Shown in pieces: positions 10,307-18,313 of a stretch of 64,000 nt of DNA. Origin of the DNA: Georgenia wutianyii. Lineage in GTDB: Bacteria > Actinomycetota > Actinomycetes > Actinomycetales > Actinomycetaceae. Made by a program: the position numbers and the translations under genes. The notes below the pieces were generated by a model. That model saw only the letters and a program-made list of their open reading frames with translations, had not been told where the DNA came from and ran no database searches. The stretch lies in the NCBI RefSeq assembly GCF_006349365.1, contig NZ_CP040899.1:992001-1056000 (forward strand). Direction: 5' to 3'. Each line of letters begins with the position of its first letter. Position 1 is the stretch's first letter.

Positions 10307-10846
10307 TCAGTTGAGGATCGGCACCTGCCACGGGTAGCGGTAGATCTCTCCGCGGCTGGCCGCGATCGCACCCTTGATCGAGAGCACGAGCTGGGCGATG
10401 AAGATGCCGATGAGGACGACGACGGCGACCGGGATGAGGATCACCGTGATGACGCTGATCCAGGCGAGGATGCTGACGACCCACACGGTGACGTTGAAGT
10501 TGAAGGCGCTCGCGGCGGCGTTGCGGATGAGCGGGCCGCGGTCGCGCCACACCAGCCAGACGACGAGCGGGCCGAGGAAGCTGAGCCAGCCGGCGCTCAC
10601 CACCATGGCGATGAGCGGGGAGAGGTGGGCGACGACGGCGATGGTGCGGTCGTCGCCGTTGGGCTGTCCGTAGGGTGGCTGCTGTCCGTAGCCGTAGGGC
10701 TGCTGCCCGTACCCGGGCGGCTGCTGCCCATACCCGGGCGGCTGCTGCCCATACCCGTGGGGCTGCTCGCCGTAGGGCTGCTGACCGTAGGGCTGCTGGC
10801 CGAACGGGTCACCACCGGGCTGCTGGGGAGGGGGAGGCGTGGACAT
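10307..10846 (-). CDS. DUF4870 membrane protein with Pro/Gln/Gly/Tyr-rich N-terminus
   Basis: 179 residues. The first 70 are low-complexity repeats of QQPYG and GYGQQPPGYG. The C-terminal half has DUF4870-type transmembrane helices, with VVAHLSPLIAMVVSAGWLSFLGPLVVWLVW, the RNAAASAFNFNVT motif and a long IPVAVVVLIGIFIAQLVLSIKG segment. Members are small integral membrane proteins of unknown function. Start ATG 10846 is chosen because AAGGAG lies five bases upstream; a TACGCT -10 candidate lies at 10881-10886. Divergent from the ASCH gene, separated by 76 bases. Confidence 0.8.
   Translation of the reverse strand: MSTPPPPQQPGGDPFGQQPYGQQPYGEQPHGYGQQPPGYGQQPPGYGQQPYGYGQQPPYGQPNGDDRTIAVVAHLSPLIAMVVSAGWLSFLGPLVVWLVWRDRGPLIRNAAASAFNFNVTVWVVSILAWISVITVILIPVAVVVLIGIFIAQLVLSIKGAIAASRGEIYRYPWQVPILN
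10670..10800. repeat. Tandem coding repeat in the DUF4870 gene
   Basis: Units of about 30 bases containing GGGCTGCTG and CCCGTACCCGGGCGGCTG variants repeat four to five times and encode the Tyr-Gly-Gln-Gln-Pro pattern. Nearly identical adjacent units make copy-number change by slippage likely. Confidence 0.6.
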
Positions 10847-10910
10847 CGTGGCTCCTTGGTCGCCGTTCGCTGCTGCTCCAAGCGTACGCACGGACGGGCC
10901 GCGGGACTGG

Positions 10911-10916
10911 CACACT
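10911..10916 (+). promoter_or_regulatory. -10-like element of the ASCH gene
   Basis: CACACT lies six bases before the ATG at 10923, matching the leaderless pattern seen across the window with one deviation from TANNNT. Confidence 0.35.
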
Positions 10917-10922
10917 CGGCAC

Positions 10923-11498
10923 ATGAGTGAGCACACCGAGCCGGAGCTCGACCACGACGACGCCCGCGACGCCGCCGTCGCCTCCTACTGGGCGACCGCC
11001 CGCAAGCGCGCGGGCCTCAACCGGCTCGACGTCGTCGTCGGCCAGCAGGCCCTCGGGGCGGTCCAGCCGCCCGCGTGGTCCTTCGGCTCCGGCTCCGAGG
11101 AGGCCGACTCGCTCCTCGACCTCGTCCTCGCCGGCCGCAAGACGGCCACGGCCAGCGCGGAGAGCCCGTACTCGGCGCAGGGCGTGCCGGTCCCGGTGCC
11201 CGGTGACCTCTCGATCATCCTCGACGGCGCCGGACGGCCCCGTGCGCTCATCGTCACCACGGAGGTCGAGGTGCGTCCCTTCCGGGAGGTGGACGCCGAG
11301 CACGCCGCCGCGGAGGGGGAGGGGGACCTGTCCCTCGAGCACTGGCGCACGGTCCACGAGCCGTTCTTCGCCGCCGAGCTGGCGGAGGTGGGTCTGCCCT
11401 TCGACGCGGACGTCCCGGTGGTCCTCGAGCGCTTCAAGCTGCTCGACCCCAAGCCGCGCCGGCACCACGAGGACGTGCGCGAACCTGTCACTACGTGA
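10923..11498 (+). CDS. ASCH domain-containing protein
   Basis: 191 residues with an ASCH fold from about residue 45: [27 protein letters not shown], then [31 protein letters not shown] and the tail [15 protein letters not shown] proteins have a PUA-like beta-barrel expected to bind RNA or modified nucleotides; some act as N4-acetylcytidine amidohydrolases, but this one is longer than those and I do not assign that activity. No operon partner. Confidence 0.8.
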   Translation: MSEHTEPELDHDDARDAAVASYWATARKRAGLNRLDVVVGQQALGAVQPPAWSFGSGSEEADSLLDLVLAGRKTATASAESPYSAQGVPVPVPGDLSIILDGAGRPRALIVTTEVEVRPFREVDAEHAAAEGEGDLSLEHWRTVHEPFFAAELAEVGLPFDADVPVVLERFKLLDPKPRRHHEDVREPVTT

Positions 11499-11528
11499 GA
11501 CGACCGTCCCGATGGGCGGACGGCGGTC

Positions 11529-11534
11529 TAAGGT
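11529..11534 (+). promoter_or_regulatory. Leaderless -10 element of leuB
   Basis: TAAGGT lies seven bases before the leuB ATG, one of the clearest leaderless promoters in the window. Confidence 0.55.
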
Positions 11535-11541
11535 GGCGCGC

Positions 11542-12597
11542 ATGACGCGCACCATCGACCTCGCAGTGATCGCCGGCGACGGGATCGGACAGGAAGTCGT
11601 CGCCGAGGGCCTCAAGGTCCTCGACGCCGTGGTCTCCGGGCAGGACGTCACCGTCCGGACCACGCCCTACGACCTCGGCGCCGCCCGCTGGCACCGGACT
11701 GGGGAGACCCTCACCGCCGAGGACCTCGCCTCGCTCCGCGGCCACGACGCCATCCTCCTCGGCGCCGTCGGCGACCCGAGCGTCCCCAGCGGCGTGCTCG
11801 AGCGGGGCCTGCTCCTGCGTCTGCGCTTCGAGCTCGACCACTACGTCAACCTGCGCCCCTCCCGCCTCTTCCCGGGCGTCGGCTCCCCGCTGGCAGCCCC
11901 GGGCGAGGTCGACTTCGTCGTCGTGCGCGAGGGCACCGAGGGCCCTTACGTCGGCAACGGCGGCGCGATCCGCGTGGGCACCCCGCACGAGGTCGCCAAC
12001 GAGGTCAGCGTCAACACCGCCTTCGGCGTCGAGCGCGTCGTGCGTGACGCCTTCGCCCGTGCCGCGGCCCGCCCGCGCAAGAAGCTCACGCTCGTCCACA
12101 AGCACAACGTGCTCGTCCACGCGGGCCACCTGTGGCGGCGCACCGTCGAGCGGGTGAACGCCGAGTTCCCGGACGTCACCGTGGACTACCTCCACGTCGA
12201 CGCCGCGACGATCTTCCTCGTCACCGACCCCTCGCGGTTCGACGTCATCGTCACCGACAACCTCTTCGGCGACATCCTCACCGACCTCGCCGCGGCCATC
12301 ACCGGCGGCATCGGCCTGGCCGCCTCGGGCAACGTCAACCCCGACCGCACCTCGCCGAGCATGTTCGAGCCCGTCCACGGCTCCGCGCCCGACATCGCGG
12401 GCCAGGGCAAGGCCGACCCGACCGCCACCGTGCTGTCGGTCGCGCTGCTCCTCGACCACCTCGGGTACGGCCAGGAGGCCGCTCGCGTGGAGGCCGCCGT
12501 GGCGGCCGACATCGCGAACCGCGGCACCGCCACCCGCTCGACCAGCGAGGTGGGCGACGCGCTCGCGGCGGCCGTCTCCGCCGCCGTCCCCGCCTGA
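11542..12597 (+). CDS. leuB: 3-isopropylmalate dehydrogenase
   Basis: NAD-dependent oxidative decarboxylation of 3-isopropylmalate in leucine synthesis; the same enzyme handles 3-methylmalate in the citramalate route to isoleucine. The 351-residue protein belongs to the isocitrate/isopropylmalate dehydrogenase family: [17 protein letters not shown] near the start, [17 protein letters not shown] (substrate arginines), the Mg-binding [14 protein letters not shown], and the NAD-binding [14 protein letters not shown]. It stands alone, 112 bases upstream of ilvE, and its product function links it to the cimA gene 2.5 kb downstream. Confidence 0.96.
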   Translation: MTRTIDLAVIAGDGIGQEVVAEGLKVLDAVVSGQDVTVRTTPYDLGAARWHRTGETLTAEDLASLRGHDAILLGAVGDPSVPSGVLERGLLLRLRFELDHYVNLRPSRLFPGVGSPLAAPGEVDFVVVREGTEGPYVGNGGAIRVGTPHEVANEVSVNTAFGVERVVRDAFARAAARPRKKLTLVHKHNVLVHAGHLWRRTVERVNAEFPDVTVDYLHVDAATIFLVTDPSRFDVIVTDNLFGDILTDLAAAITGGIGLAASGNVNPDRTSPSMFEPVHGSAPDIAGQGKADPTATVLSVALLLDHLGYGQEAARVEAAVAADIANRGTATRSTSEVGDALAAAVSAAVPA

Positions 12598-12640
12598 CGG
12601 CACGTGGCCGGGTCCGCCCGGCCAGCGGCGCCCGAGGGGC

Positions 12641-12646
12641 TACCCT
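12641..12646 (+). promoter_or_regulatory. -10 element of ilvE
   Basis: TACCCT at this position would give a transcript starting near 12654 and a 5' UTR of about 55 bases that includes the GGAGG Shine-Dalgarno. Confidence 0.4.
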
Positions 12647-12708
12647 CGGATCCGAACTCACCAGCACCCGCCCCGGCGGATGACCCGATGGACCGCTGGA
12701 GGCCCGCC

Positions 12709-13803
12709 ATGACCACCGCACCCGCCGACTACGCGATCGTGCCGAGCTCCCACCCGCGCACGACGGCCCAGCGGACGGCAGCCCTCGAGCGGCTGAGCTT
12801 CGGCGTCGAGTTCACCGACCACATGGCCCGGGCGACGTGGACGCCGGAGGAGGGCTGGCAGGGGCACCGGGTCGAGGCCTTCGCGCCCCTGGAGCTGTCC
12901 CCGGCGGCGGCGGTCCTCCACTACGCGCAGGAGATCTTCGAAGGGCTCAAGGCCTACCGCCACGCCGACGGCTCGGTGTGGGCCTTCCGCCCGGAGGCCA
13001 ACGCCCGGCGCTTCGCGGCGTCCGCGCGTCGGCTGGCGATGCCCGAGCTGCCCGAGGAGGACTTCCTCGCCTCGATCAGCGCGCTCGTGGACACCGACCT
13101 CGAGTGGGTGCCCTCGACGGAGGGCGCGAGCCTGTACCTGCGGCCCTTCATGATCGCCACCGAGCCCTTCCTCGGCGTCCGGCCGGCGCAGCGCTACGAG
13201 TACCTCGTCATCGCCTCGCCCGTCGGCCCCTACTTCGTCAACGGCTTCCAGCCCGTGTCGATCTGGGTCGCGCAGGACTACCACCGCGCCGGTCCCGGCG
13301 GCACCGGCCACGCGAAGTTCGGCGGCAACTACGCCGCGAGCCTGCTCCCGCAGCAGCGCGCCAACGCCCAGGGTTTCGACCAGGTGTGCTTCCTGGACGC
13401 GGCGACCCGCACGAACCTCGAGGAGCTCGGCGGGATGAACGTCTTCGTCGTCGACGAGGACGGAGTGGTCCACACCCCGGCGCTCACCGGCACCATCCTC
13501 GAGGGCGTCACCCGCTCCTCGATCCTCACCCTCCTCACCGAGGAGGGCCTGGAGGTGCGCGAGCGCGACATCCCGCTCACCTGGCTGCTCGACGGCGTCC
13601 GCGACGGCTCCGTGCGCGAGGTGTTCGCGTGCGGCACCGCGGCGGTCATCACCCCGATCGGCCGTCTCGCCGGTGAGTCCTTCGACGTCACGGTCGGGGA
13701 CGGGGCTGCCGGCCCGGTGACGAGCCGGCTCTTCGACCGGCTCACCGACATCCAGTTCGGGCGGGCGCAGGACCCCCACGACTGGATGCGCCGCCTCGCC
13801 TGA
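12709..13803 (+). CDS. ilvE: Branched-chain amino acid aminotransferase
   Basis: PLP enzyme performing the last step of valine, leucine and isoleucine synthesis. The 364-residue product is a fold-type IV aminotransferase: HYAQEIFEGLKAYRHADGS near residue 75, YLRPFMIATE, the PLP lysine in GGTGHAKFGGNYAASL (about residue 205), and NLEELGGMNVF with GTAAVITPIG near the end. ATG 12709 has GGAGG six bases upstream; an in-frame earlier ATG at 12688 lacks a ribosome site. Single-gene unit between leuB and the cimA leader. Confidence 0.96.
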   Translation: MTTAPADYAIVPSSHPRTTAQRTAALERLSFGVEFTDHMARATWTPEEGWQGHRVEAFAPLELSPAAAVLHYAQEIFEGLKAYRHADGSVWAFRPEANARRFAASARRLAMPELPEEDFLASISALVDTDLEWVPSTEGASLYLRPFMIATEPFLGVRPAQRYEYLVIASPVGPYFVNGFQPVSIWVAQDYHRAGPGGTGHAKFGGNYAASLLPQQRANAQGFDQVCFLDAATRTNLEELGGMNVFVVDEDGVVHTPALTGTILEGVTRSSILTLLTEEGLEVRERDIPLTWLLDGVRDGSVREVFACGTAAVITPIGRLAGESFDVTVGDGAAGPVTSRLFDRLTDIQFGRAQDPHDWMRRLA

Positions 13804-13862
13804 GGCGCGCCCGCCATCCGGACCCGTGGTCCCGGTCACCGAACATGTGTCATCATGACGCC

Positions 13863-13889
13863 ATGCAGCTCCGGCTCATTATCGGCTAG
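13863..13889 (+). CDS. cimA attenuator leader peptide (8 aa)
   Basis: The peptide MQLRLIIG contains two Leu codons (both CTC) and two consecutive Ile codons (ATT, ATC), a striking content of branched-chain residues for eight codons; ATT is a rare codon in this DNA. It is followed 32 bases later by an intrinsic terminator ahead of cimA. A CATCAT hexamer six bases before its ATG suggests that this leader too is translated from the 5' end. Attenuation by Leu/Ile starvation is inferred. Confidence 0.75.
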   Translation: MQLRLIIG

Positions 13890-13920
13890 CGCACGCGGCA
13901 CCGACCCCGCCACGTGCGCA

Positions 13921-13947
13921 ACCTCCCGTACCCCGGGAGGTTTTTTT
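13921..13947 (+). terminator. cimA attenuator terminator
   Basis: CCTCCCG (13922-13928) pairs with CGGGAGG (13934-13940) around a five-base loop, extended by A-T pairs, and is followed by seven T residues. It lies about 85 bases before the cimA start, so it controls entry into the gene. Confidence 0.85.
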
Positions 13948-14032
13948 GTTGCCGGCCGCGGCGAGAACCCGCGCCACGCCCCCTCGGCCGGGGGAGCAGG
14001 ACTGTCACCGCTGGACCAAGGGAATGGGAACG

Positions 14033-15652
14033 ATGAGCACGACGACGCGCCTCTCCTCGCTGGGTGAGCTCACCATCGACGTCTACGACACGACCCTGCG
14101 CGACGGCGCGCAGCAGGAGGGGATGAACCTCTCCGTGGCGGACAAGCTCGCCATCGCCTCGCTGCTCGACGAGCTCGGTGTCGGCTACATCGAGGGCGGG
14201 TGGCCCGGCGCCATTCCCAAGGACACCGAGTTCTTCGCCCGGGCCGCCAAGGAGCTCGACCTGCGCCACGCGCGGCTCGCGGCCTTCGGCTCGACCTGCA
14301 AGGCCGGCACCACCCCGCACGACGACCCCCAGGTGCGGGCGCTCGTGGACTCCGAGGCGCCGGTCGTGACGATCGTGGCCAAGAGCGACATCCGGCACGT
14401 CGAGCGGGCGCTGCGCACGTCCGCCGAGGAGAACCTGCGGATGATCACCGACACCGTGCGCTACCTGCGCGAGCAGGGCCGCGAGGTCATCCTCGACGCC
14501 GAGCACTTCTTCGACGGCTACCGCTTCGACCGTGGTTACGCCCTGTCCGCCGTCACCGCGGCACTCGAGGCGGGCGCGGAGGTCGCCGTCCTGTGCGACA
14601 CGAACGGCGGGATGCTCCCGGGCTGGGTGCACGAGATCGTCGCCGACGTGCGCACCCAGGTGGACGGCCGGCTCGGCATCCACGCCCACAACGACACCGG
14701 GTGCGCCGTGGCCAACTCCCTCGCCGCCGTCGAGGCCGGCGCCCGACACGTGCAGGGCACGGTCAACGGCTACGGCGAGCGCACCGGCAACGCCGACCTC
14801 GTCACCGTCGTGGCGAACCTCGAGCTCAAGCACGGGGTGCGCACCCTCGCCGGCGACGGTCTGCGCGAGTCGAGCCGCCTGTCCCACGCGATCAGCGAGA
14901 TCACCAACATCAGCCCTTACGGGCGCCAGCCCTACGTCGGGGCCAGCGCCTTCGCCCACAAGGCCGGCCTGCACGCCTCGGCCATCCGGGTGGACCCCGA
15001 CCTGTACCAGCACATCGACCCGGTCGCCGTCGGCAACGACATGCGCATGCTCGTCTCCGAGATGGCCGGGCGGGCGAGCATCGAGCTCAAGGGCCGCGAG
15101 CTCGGCATCGACCTGTCCGGGCGACCGGACGTGCTCGGCAGGGTCACCGAGCGCGTCAAGGCGGCCGAGGCGCAGGGCTACACCTTCGACGCCGCCGACG
15201 CGTCCTTCGAGCTCGTCCTGCGTGAGGAGCTCGACGGCACCCGGCCGCGGTACTTCACCGTCGAGAGCTGGCGGGCGATGGTCCAGACGCTGAGCCAGGA
15301 CATCTCCCTCACCCAGGCAGAGGCCACCGTCAAGCTGCACACCGGCCGCGGCCGCGTCGTGTGCACCGGCGAGGGCAACGGCCCGGTCAACGCCCTGGAC
15401 CACGCGCTGCGCCAGGCGCTCGTCGACGTCTACCCCGAGCTCGAGGACTTCGAGCTCATCGACTTCAAGGTGCGCATCCTCGACACCCAGTCCGGCACGG
15501 ACGCCACGACTCGGGTGCTCATCGAGACCTCCGACGGCGTCCACTCGTGGAGCACCGTCGGCGTCGGGCCCGACATCATCGAGGCGAGCTGGGAGGCCCT
15601 GGTCGACTCCGTCGTCTACGGGCTCCTGCGCCGCGACGTCTCGCCGCGCTGA
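14033..15652 (+). CDS. cimA: (R)-citramalate synthase
   Basis: Condenses pyruvate with acetyl-CoA, opening the threonine-independent route to 2-oxobutyrate and isoleucine. The 539-residue protein has the HMGL-like TIM barrel with YDTTLRDGAQQEGM (catalytic Arg/Asp and metal Asp), the metal-binding HAHNDTGCAVANSL and VQGTVNGYGERTGNADL, and a C-terminal LeuA-type allosteric domain (about residues 405-530, GNGPVNALDHALRQAL). Length and the EGGWPGAIPKD motif fit citramalate synthase better than 2-isopropylmalate synthase, but the two families are close. ATG 14033 is preceded by AAGGGA at nine bases. Expression is probably controlled by the upstream leader peptide and terminator. Confidence 0.92.
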   Translation: MSTTTRLSSLGELTIDVYDTTLRDGAQQEGMNLSVADKLAIASLLDELGVGYIEGGWPGAIPKDTEFFARAAKELDLRHARLAAFGSTCKAGTTPHDDPQVRALVDSEAPVVTIVAKSDIRHVERALRTSAEENLRMITDTVRYLREQGREVILDAEHFFDGYRFDRGYALSAVTAALEAGAEVAVLCDTNGGMLPGWVHEIVADVRTQVDGRLGIHAHNDTGCAVANSLAAVEAGARHVQGTVNGYGERTGNADLVTVVANLELKHGVRTLAGDGLRESSRLSHAISEITNISPYGRQPYVGASAFAHKAGLHASAIRVDPDLYQHIDPVAVGNDMRMLVSEMAGRASIELKGRELGIDLSGRPDVLGRVTERVKAAEAQGYTFDAADASFELVLREELDGTRPRYFTVESWRAMVQTLSQDISLTQAEATVKLHTGRGRVVCTGEGNGPVNALDHALRQALVDVYPELEDFELIDFKVRILDTQSGTDATTRVLIETSDGVHSWSTVGVGPDIIEASWEALVDSVVYGLLRRDVSPR

Positions 15653-15711
15653 CCACCGGGGCGCGAGGGGTCCTGCCGGGGTGCGCTCGCGGCGCGGGCC
15701 GCCGGCCGGGC

Positions 15712-15717
15712 TAGGGT
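15712..15717 (+). promoter_or_regulatory. Leaderless -10 element of the lipoate ligase gene
   Basis: TAGGGT followed by seven bases and then GTG. This arrangement is what fixes the GTG at 15725 as the start. Confidence 0.5.
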
Positions 15718-15724
15718 GGGCAGC

Positions 15725-16774
15725 GTGCGCGGTGAGTACAAGGTGCCAGGAGGCAAGCTGGTCGCGGTCGACCTCGACGTCGTCGAGGACCGGTTGCGCG
15801 ACGTCAGCGTGTCCGGGGACTTCTTCCTCGAGCCAGACTCGGCGCTCGCCCTCATCAACGGCGCGCTGGAGGGGATGCCCGCCGACGCACGCGCCGAGGA
15901 CCTCGCCCGCGCCGTGAACGGGGCGCTCGGCCCGGACGTCGCCATGGTCGGCTTCGACGCCGAGGCGGTCGGGATCGCGGTCCGCCGAGCCCTCGGCCGG
16001 GCGACGAGCTGGGCCGACCACACCTTCGACGTCATCGGCCCGCGGACGATGCACCCGGCGATGCACGTCGCCCTCGACGAGGTCATCCCCGCGGAGGTCG
16101 CCGCCGGCCGCCGTCCCCCGGTGCTGCGCATCTGGGACTGGGACGCCCCGCTCGTCGTCATCGGCTCCTTCCAGTCGGTGCGCAACGAGATCGACCCGGA
16201 GGGCCTGGCCCGCCACGACATGATGGTCGTGCGCCGCATCTCCGGCGGCGGGGCGATGTTCATGGAGCCCGGCAACTGCATCACCTACTCCCTCGTCGTG
16301 CCCACCTCGCTCGTCGAAGGGCTGAGCTTCGAGCGCTCCTACGCCTTCCTCGACGACTGGGTGCTCGGCGCGCTCAAGGACGTCGGCGTCACTGCCCGCT
16401 ACGTCCCGCTCAACGACATCGCCTCCGACGCCGGCAAGATCGGCGGGGCCGCGCAGAAGCGGTTCGCCAGCGGCGTCGTCCTGCACCACGTGACGATGAG
16501 CTACGACATCGACGCCGACAAGATGCTCGAGGTGCTGCGCATCGGCCGGGAGAAGCTGTCGGACAAGGGGACGAAGAGCGCGAACAAGCGCGTCGACCCC
16601 ATGCGCTCGCAGACCGGGATGGCCCGGGCCGACATCATCGACGCGTTCATCGCCCACTTCGAGGGCCGGTACGACACCCGCCGCTCGGACTACACCGCCG
16701 AGGAGCTCGCGCGGGCCGAGGAGCTCATGCGCACGAAGTTCCTCGACGACGCCTGGACCAACCGGGTCCCCTGA
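15725..16774 (+). CDS. Lipoate--protein ligase A family protein with N-terminal accessory domain
   Basis: 349 residues. The first 95 or so (GEYKVPGGKLVAVDLDVVEDRL...FFLEPDSALALINGAL) resemble the small accessory/lipoate-binding domain that follows the catalytic domain in classical LplA. The catalytic BPL/LPL domain comes second: RIWDWDAPLVVIGSFQS, VVRRISGGGAMFMEPGN, and the nucleotide/lipoate lysine in DIASDAGKIGGAAQKR. The domain order is thus swapped, as if the separate LplA/LplB pair were fused. The enzyme should adenylate lipoate or transfer lipoyl/octanoyl groups to E2 subunits in the cytoplasm. No lipoyl-dependent enzyme gene is adjacent. Confidence 0.85.
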   Translation: MRGEYKVPGGKLVAVDLDVVEDRLRDVSVSGDFFLEPDSALALINGALEGMPADARAEDLARAVNGALGPDVAMVGFDAEAVGIAVRRALGRATSWADHTFDVIGPRTMHPAMHVALDEVIPAEVAAGRRPPVLRIWDWDAPLVVIGSFQSVRNEIDPEGLARHDMMVVRRISGGGAMFMEPGNCITYSLVVPTSLVEGLSFERSYAFLDDWVLGALKDVGVTARYVPLNDIASDAGKIGGAAQKRFASGVVLHHVTMSYDIDADKMLEVLRIGREKLSDKGTKSANKRVDPMRSQTGMARADIIDAFIAHFEGRYDTRRSDYTAEELARAEELMRTKFLDDAWTNRVP

Positions 16775-16802
16775 CCCTCACACCTCCCTTCCACCCCTTT
16801 CC

Positions 16803-16847
16803 CGTCGAGAGCTGGATCGTGCACCGTGCAGGATCCAGCTCTCGACG
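16803..16847. repeat. Intergenic inverted repeat, copy 4 of the GAGAGCTGGATC family
   Basis: Arms CGTCGAGAGCTGGATC (16803-16818) and GATCCAGCTCTCGACG (16832-16847) are perfect reverse complements around a 13-base loop, 28 bases after the lipoate ligase stop. The position just after a stop codon resembles copies 1 and 3. Confidence 0.85.
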
Positions 16848-16917
16848 CATGAAGGGGTGGGGAGGGGAGCGGCGCGGCACGGGCGACGAGCGTCCTGGGA
16901 GTCGGCCGGTGGGGCGA

Positions 16918-16923
16918 TATCGT
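16918..16923 (+). promoter_or_regulatory. Leaderless -10 element of the YggS-type gene
   Basis: TATCGT followed by seven bases and GTG at 16931. Confidence 0.5.
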
Positions 16924-16930
16924 CAGGAGC

Positions 16931-17632
16931 GTGAGCAGTGAGGTGACCGGGCGACTGGCTGCTGTGCGCGAGCGGGTCGCGCGCGCGGCACGGGTTGTCG
17001 GGAGGGACCCCGACGACGTGCGCATCCTCCTCGCCGTCAAGACGCAGACCGGCGACGTCGTGCGCGAGGCAGTCCTCGACGGCGCGCGCCTCCTGGGGCA
17101 CAACCGCGCCCAGGAGCTCGTCGCGATGGCTCCCGAGCTCGCCGACGTCCCGCACGAGATGCACTTCATCGGACGGCTGCAGTCGAACAAGGCGACCAAG
17201 GTCGTCCCGCTCGTCTCCTGCGTGCAGAGCGTCGACGGTCTCGCGCTGGCCCAGCGGCTCGACCGGCTCGCGGGCGAGGCCGGCCGCGTGCTCGACGTCT
17301 TCGTCCAGGTCAACACCTCGGGGGAGGCGAGCAAGGCGGGCTCCGCGCCGGAGGGGGCGCTCGAGCTCGCCGTCGGCGTCGGGCTCCTGCCCCACCTGCG
17401 GCTGCGGGGCCTGATGACCATCGGCGCGAACTCTGCGGACGTCGACGTCGTCCGGGCCTCCTACGAGCGGCTCGCCCGGCTGCGCGACGACGTCGTCGCG
17501 AGCGGTGCCCCCGGCACCGGGGACGCACGCGAGCTGTCGATGGGGATGAGCCGGGACCTCGAGGTCGCGGTCGCGGCCGGGGCGACCATGGTCCGGGTCG
17601 GCACCGCCGCCTTCGGGAGCCGGCCCGCCTGA
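16931..17632 (+). CDS. YggS/PLPBP family pyridoxal phosphate homeostasis protein
   Basis: 233 residues, a single alanine-racemase-like TIM barrel without the C-terminal racemase domain. The PLP lysine is Lys37 in ILLAVKTQT; other family landmarks are LGHNRAQELVAMAPEL (usually GENRVQE), HFIGRLQSNKATKV, VNTSGEASKAG, LRGLMTIG and LSMGMSRDLEVAVAAGATMVRVGTAAFG. The family controls PLP pools and affects amino and keto acid balance, including branched-chain metabolism, in the cytoplasm. The usual GENR motif reads GHNR here. Start is GTG, leaderless. Confidence 0.93.
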   Translation: MSSEVTGRLAAVRERVARAARVVGRDPDDVRILLAVKTQTGDVVREAVLDGARLLGHNRAQELVAMAPELADVPHEMHFIGRLQSNKATKVVPLVSCVQSVDGLALAQRLDRLAGEAGRVLDVFVQVNTSGEASKAGSAPEGALELAVGVGLLPHLRLRGLMTIGANSADVDVVRASYERLARLRDDVVASGAPGTGDARELSMGMSRDLEVAVAAGATMVRVGTAAFGSRPA

Positions 17633-17666
17633 CGTGCGGCTTTTCCGGGTTGCCGCGACGTTCGCG

Positions 17667-17672
17667 TACGGT
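17667..17672 (+). promoter_or_regulatory. -10 element of the DUF6636 gene
   Basis: TACGGT would start transcription near 17680, leaving a 25-base UTR containing GGAAGG before the ATG at 17705. Confidence 0.4.
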
Positions 17673-17704
17673 GTCGGGCGTTGTCGAGAGAGACTGGAAG
17701 GTCG

Positions 17705-18262
17705 ATGTCCGAAATGCCCGGGAATCGGCGGCTGACGCCGGCGCAGATCCTGCTCATCGTCGTGGTGAGCATCCTCGTCCTGCTCTTCGTCGTCCTGCTC
17801 GCCGGACGGCTCGGGGGCGAGGACGAGCGGTCCGCCGCCGACGCGTCCACCACCCCGGCGGAGGCTCCCGCGGCCAGCGGGACCGCCACCCCGGCGCCCC
17901 GGGAGGAGGGGGCGACGCCCGCACCCGAGTCGGAGTACTTCGCCTCACCCACCGGCAACATCGTCTGCGTGCTCACCGTCGACAGCACCGAGTGCGTGAT
18001 CTCGAACTTCACCTACGAGGCCACCGACGCGGCCGAGTGCGGTGACGAGGGCGCCGGCGGCCACCTGCGCGTGGAGCCGGCCGGGGCGTCGATGCCCTGC
18101 GAGCCGCTCGTCGTCGCCGGTGACGTCTCGCCCCTCGCCTACGGCGAGACGATCAGCGCGCACGGCTACACCTGCGAGAGCGCGGAGAGCGGCGTCACCT
18201 GCCGCCACGACGAGTCCGGCTACGGGTTCACCGTGGCCCGGGCCGCCTACTCCCTCTTCTGA
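17705..18262 (+). CDS. DUF6636-type membrane-anchored extracellular protein
   Basis: 185 residues of unknown function. One transmembrane helix (ILLIVVVSILVLLFVVLLAG, residues about 17-36) is followed by a Thr/Ala/Pro linker and a small cysteine-containing extracellular domain beginning FASPTGNIVCVLTVDSTECVI and containing LAYGETISAHGYTCES and SGVTCRHDESGYGFTVAR. The SPTGNI...C opening, paired cysteines and GYGFTVAR ending match DUF6636 as I know it. A Leu-rich single-span anchor with short basic N-terminus indicates N-in, C-out topology. No operon partner; a strong hairpin follows. Confidence 0.75.
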   Translation: MSEMPGNRRLTPAQILLIVVVSILVLLFVVLLAGRLGGEDERSAADASTTPAEAPAASGTATPAPREEGATPAPESEYFASPTGNIVCVLTVDSTECVISNFTYEATDAAECGDEGAGGHLRVEPAGASMPCEPLVVAGDVSPLAYGETISAHGYTCESAESGVTCRHDESGYGFTVARAAYSLF

Positions 18263-18271
18263 CGTCCTGAG

Positions 18272-18309
18272 CACGAGGCCCGGACCGCCGTCGCGGTCCG
18301 GGCCTCGTG
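18272..18309. terminator. Bidirectional terminator hairpin
   Basis: A perfect 17-bp stem (CACGAGGCCCGGACCGC and its complement) with a four-base loop lies between the convergent DUF6636 and M13 peptidase genes. Confidence 0.7.
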
Positions 18310-18313
18310 GCGA

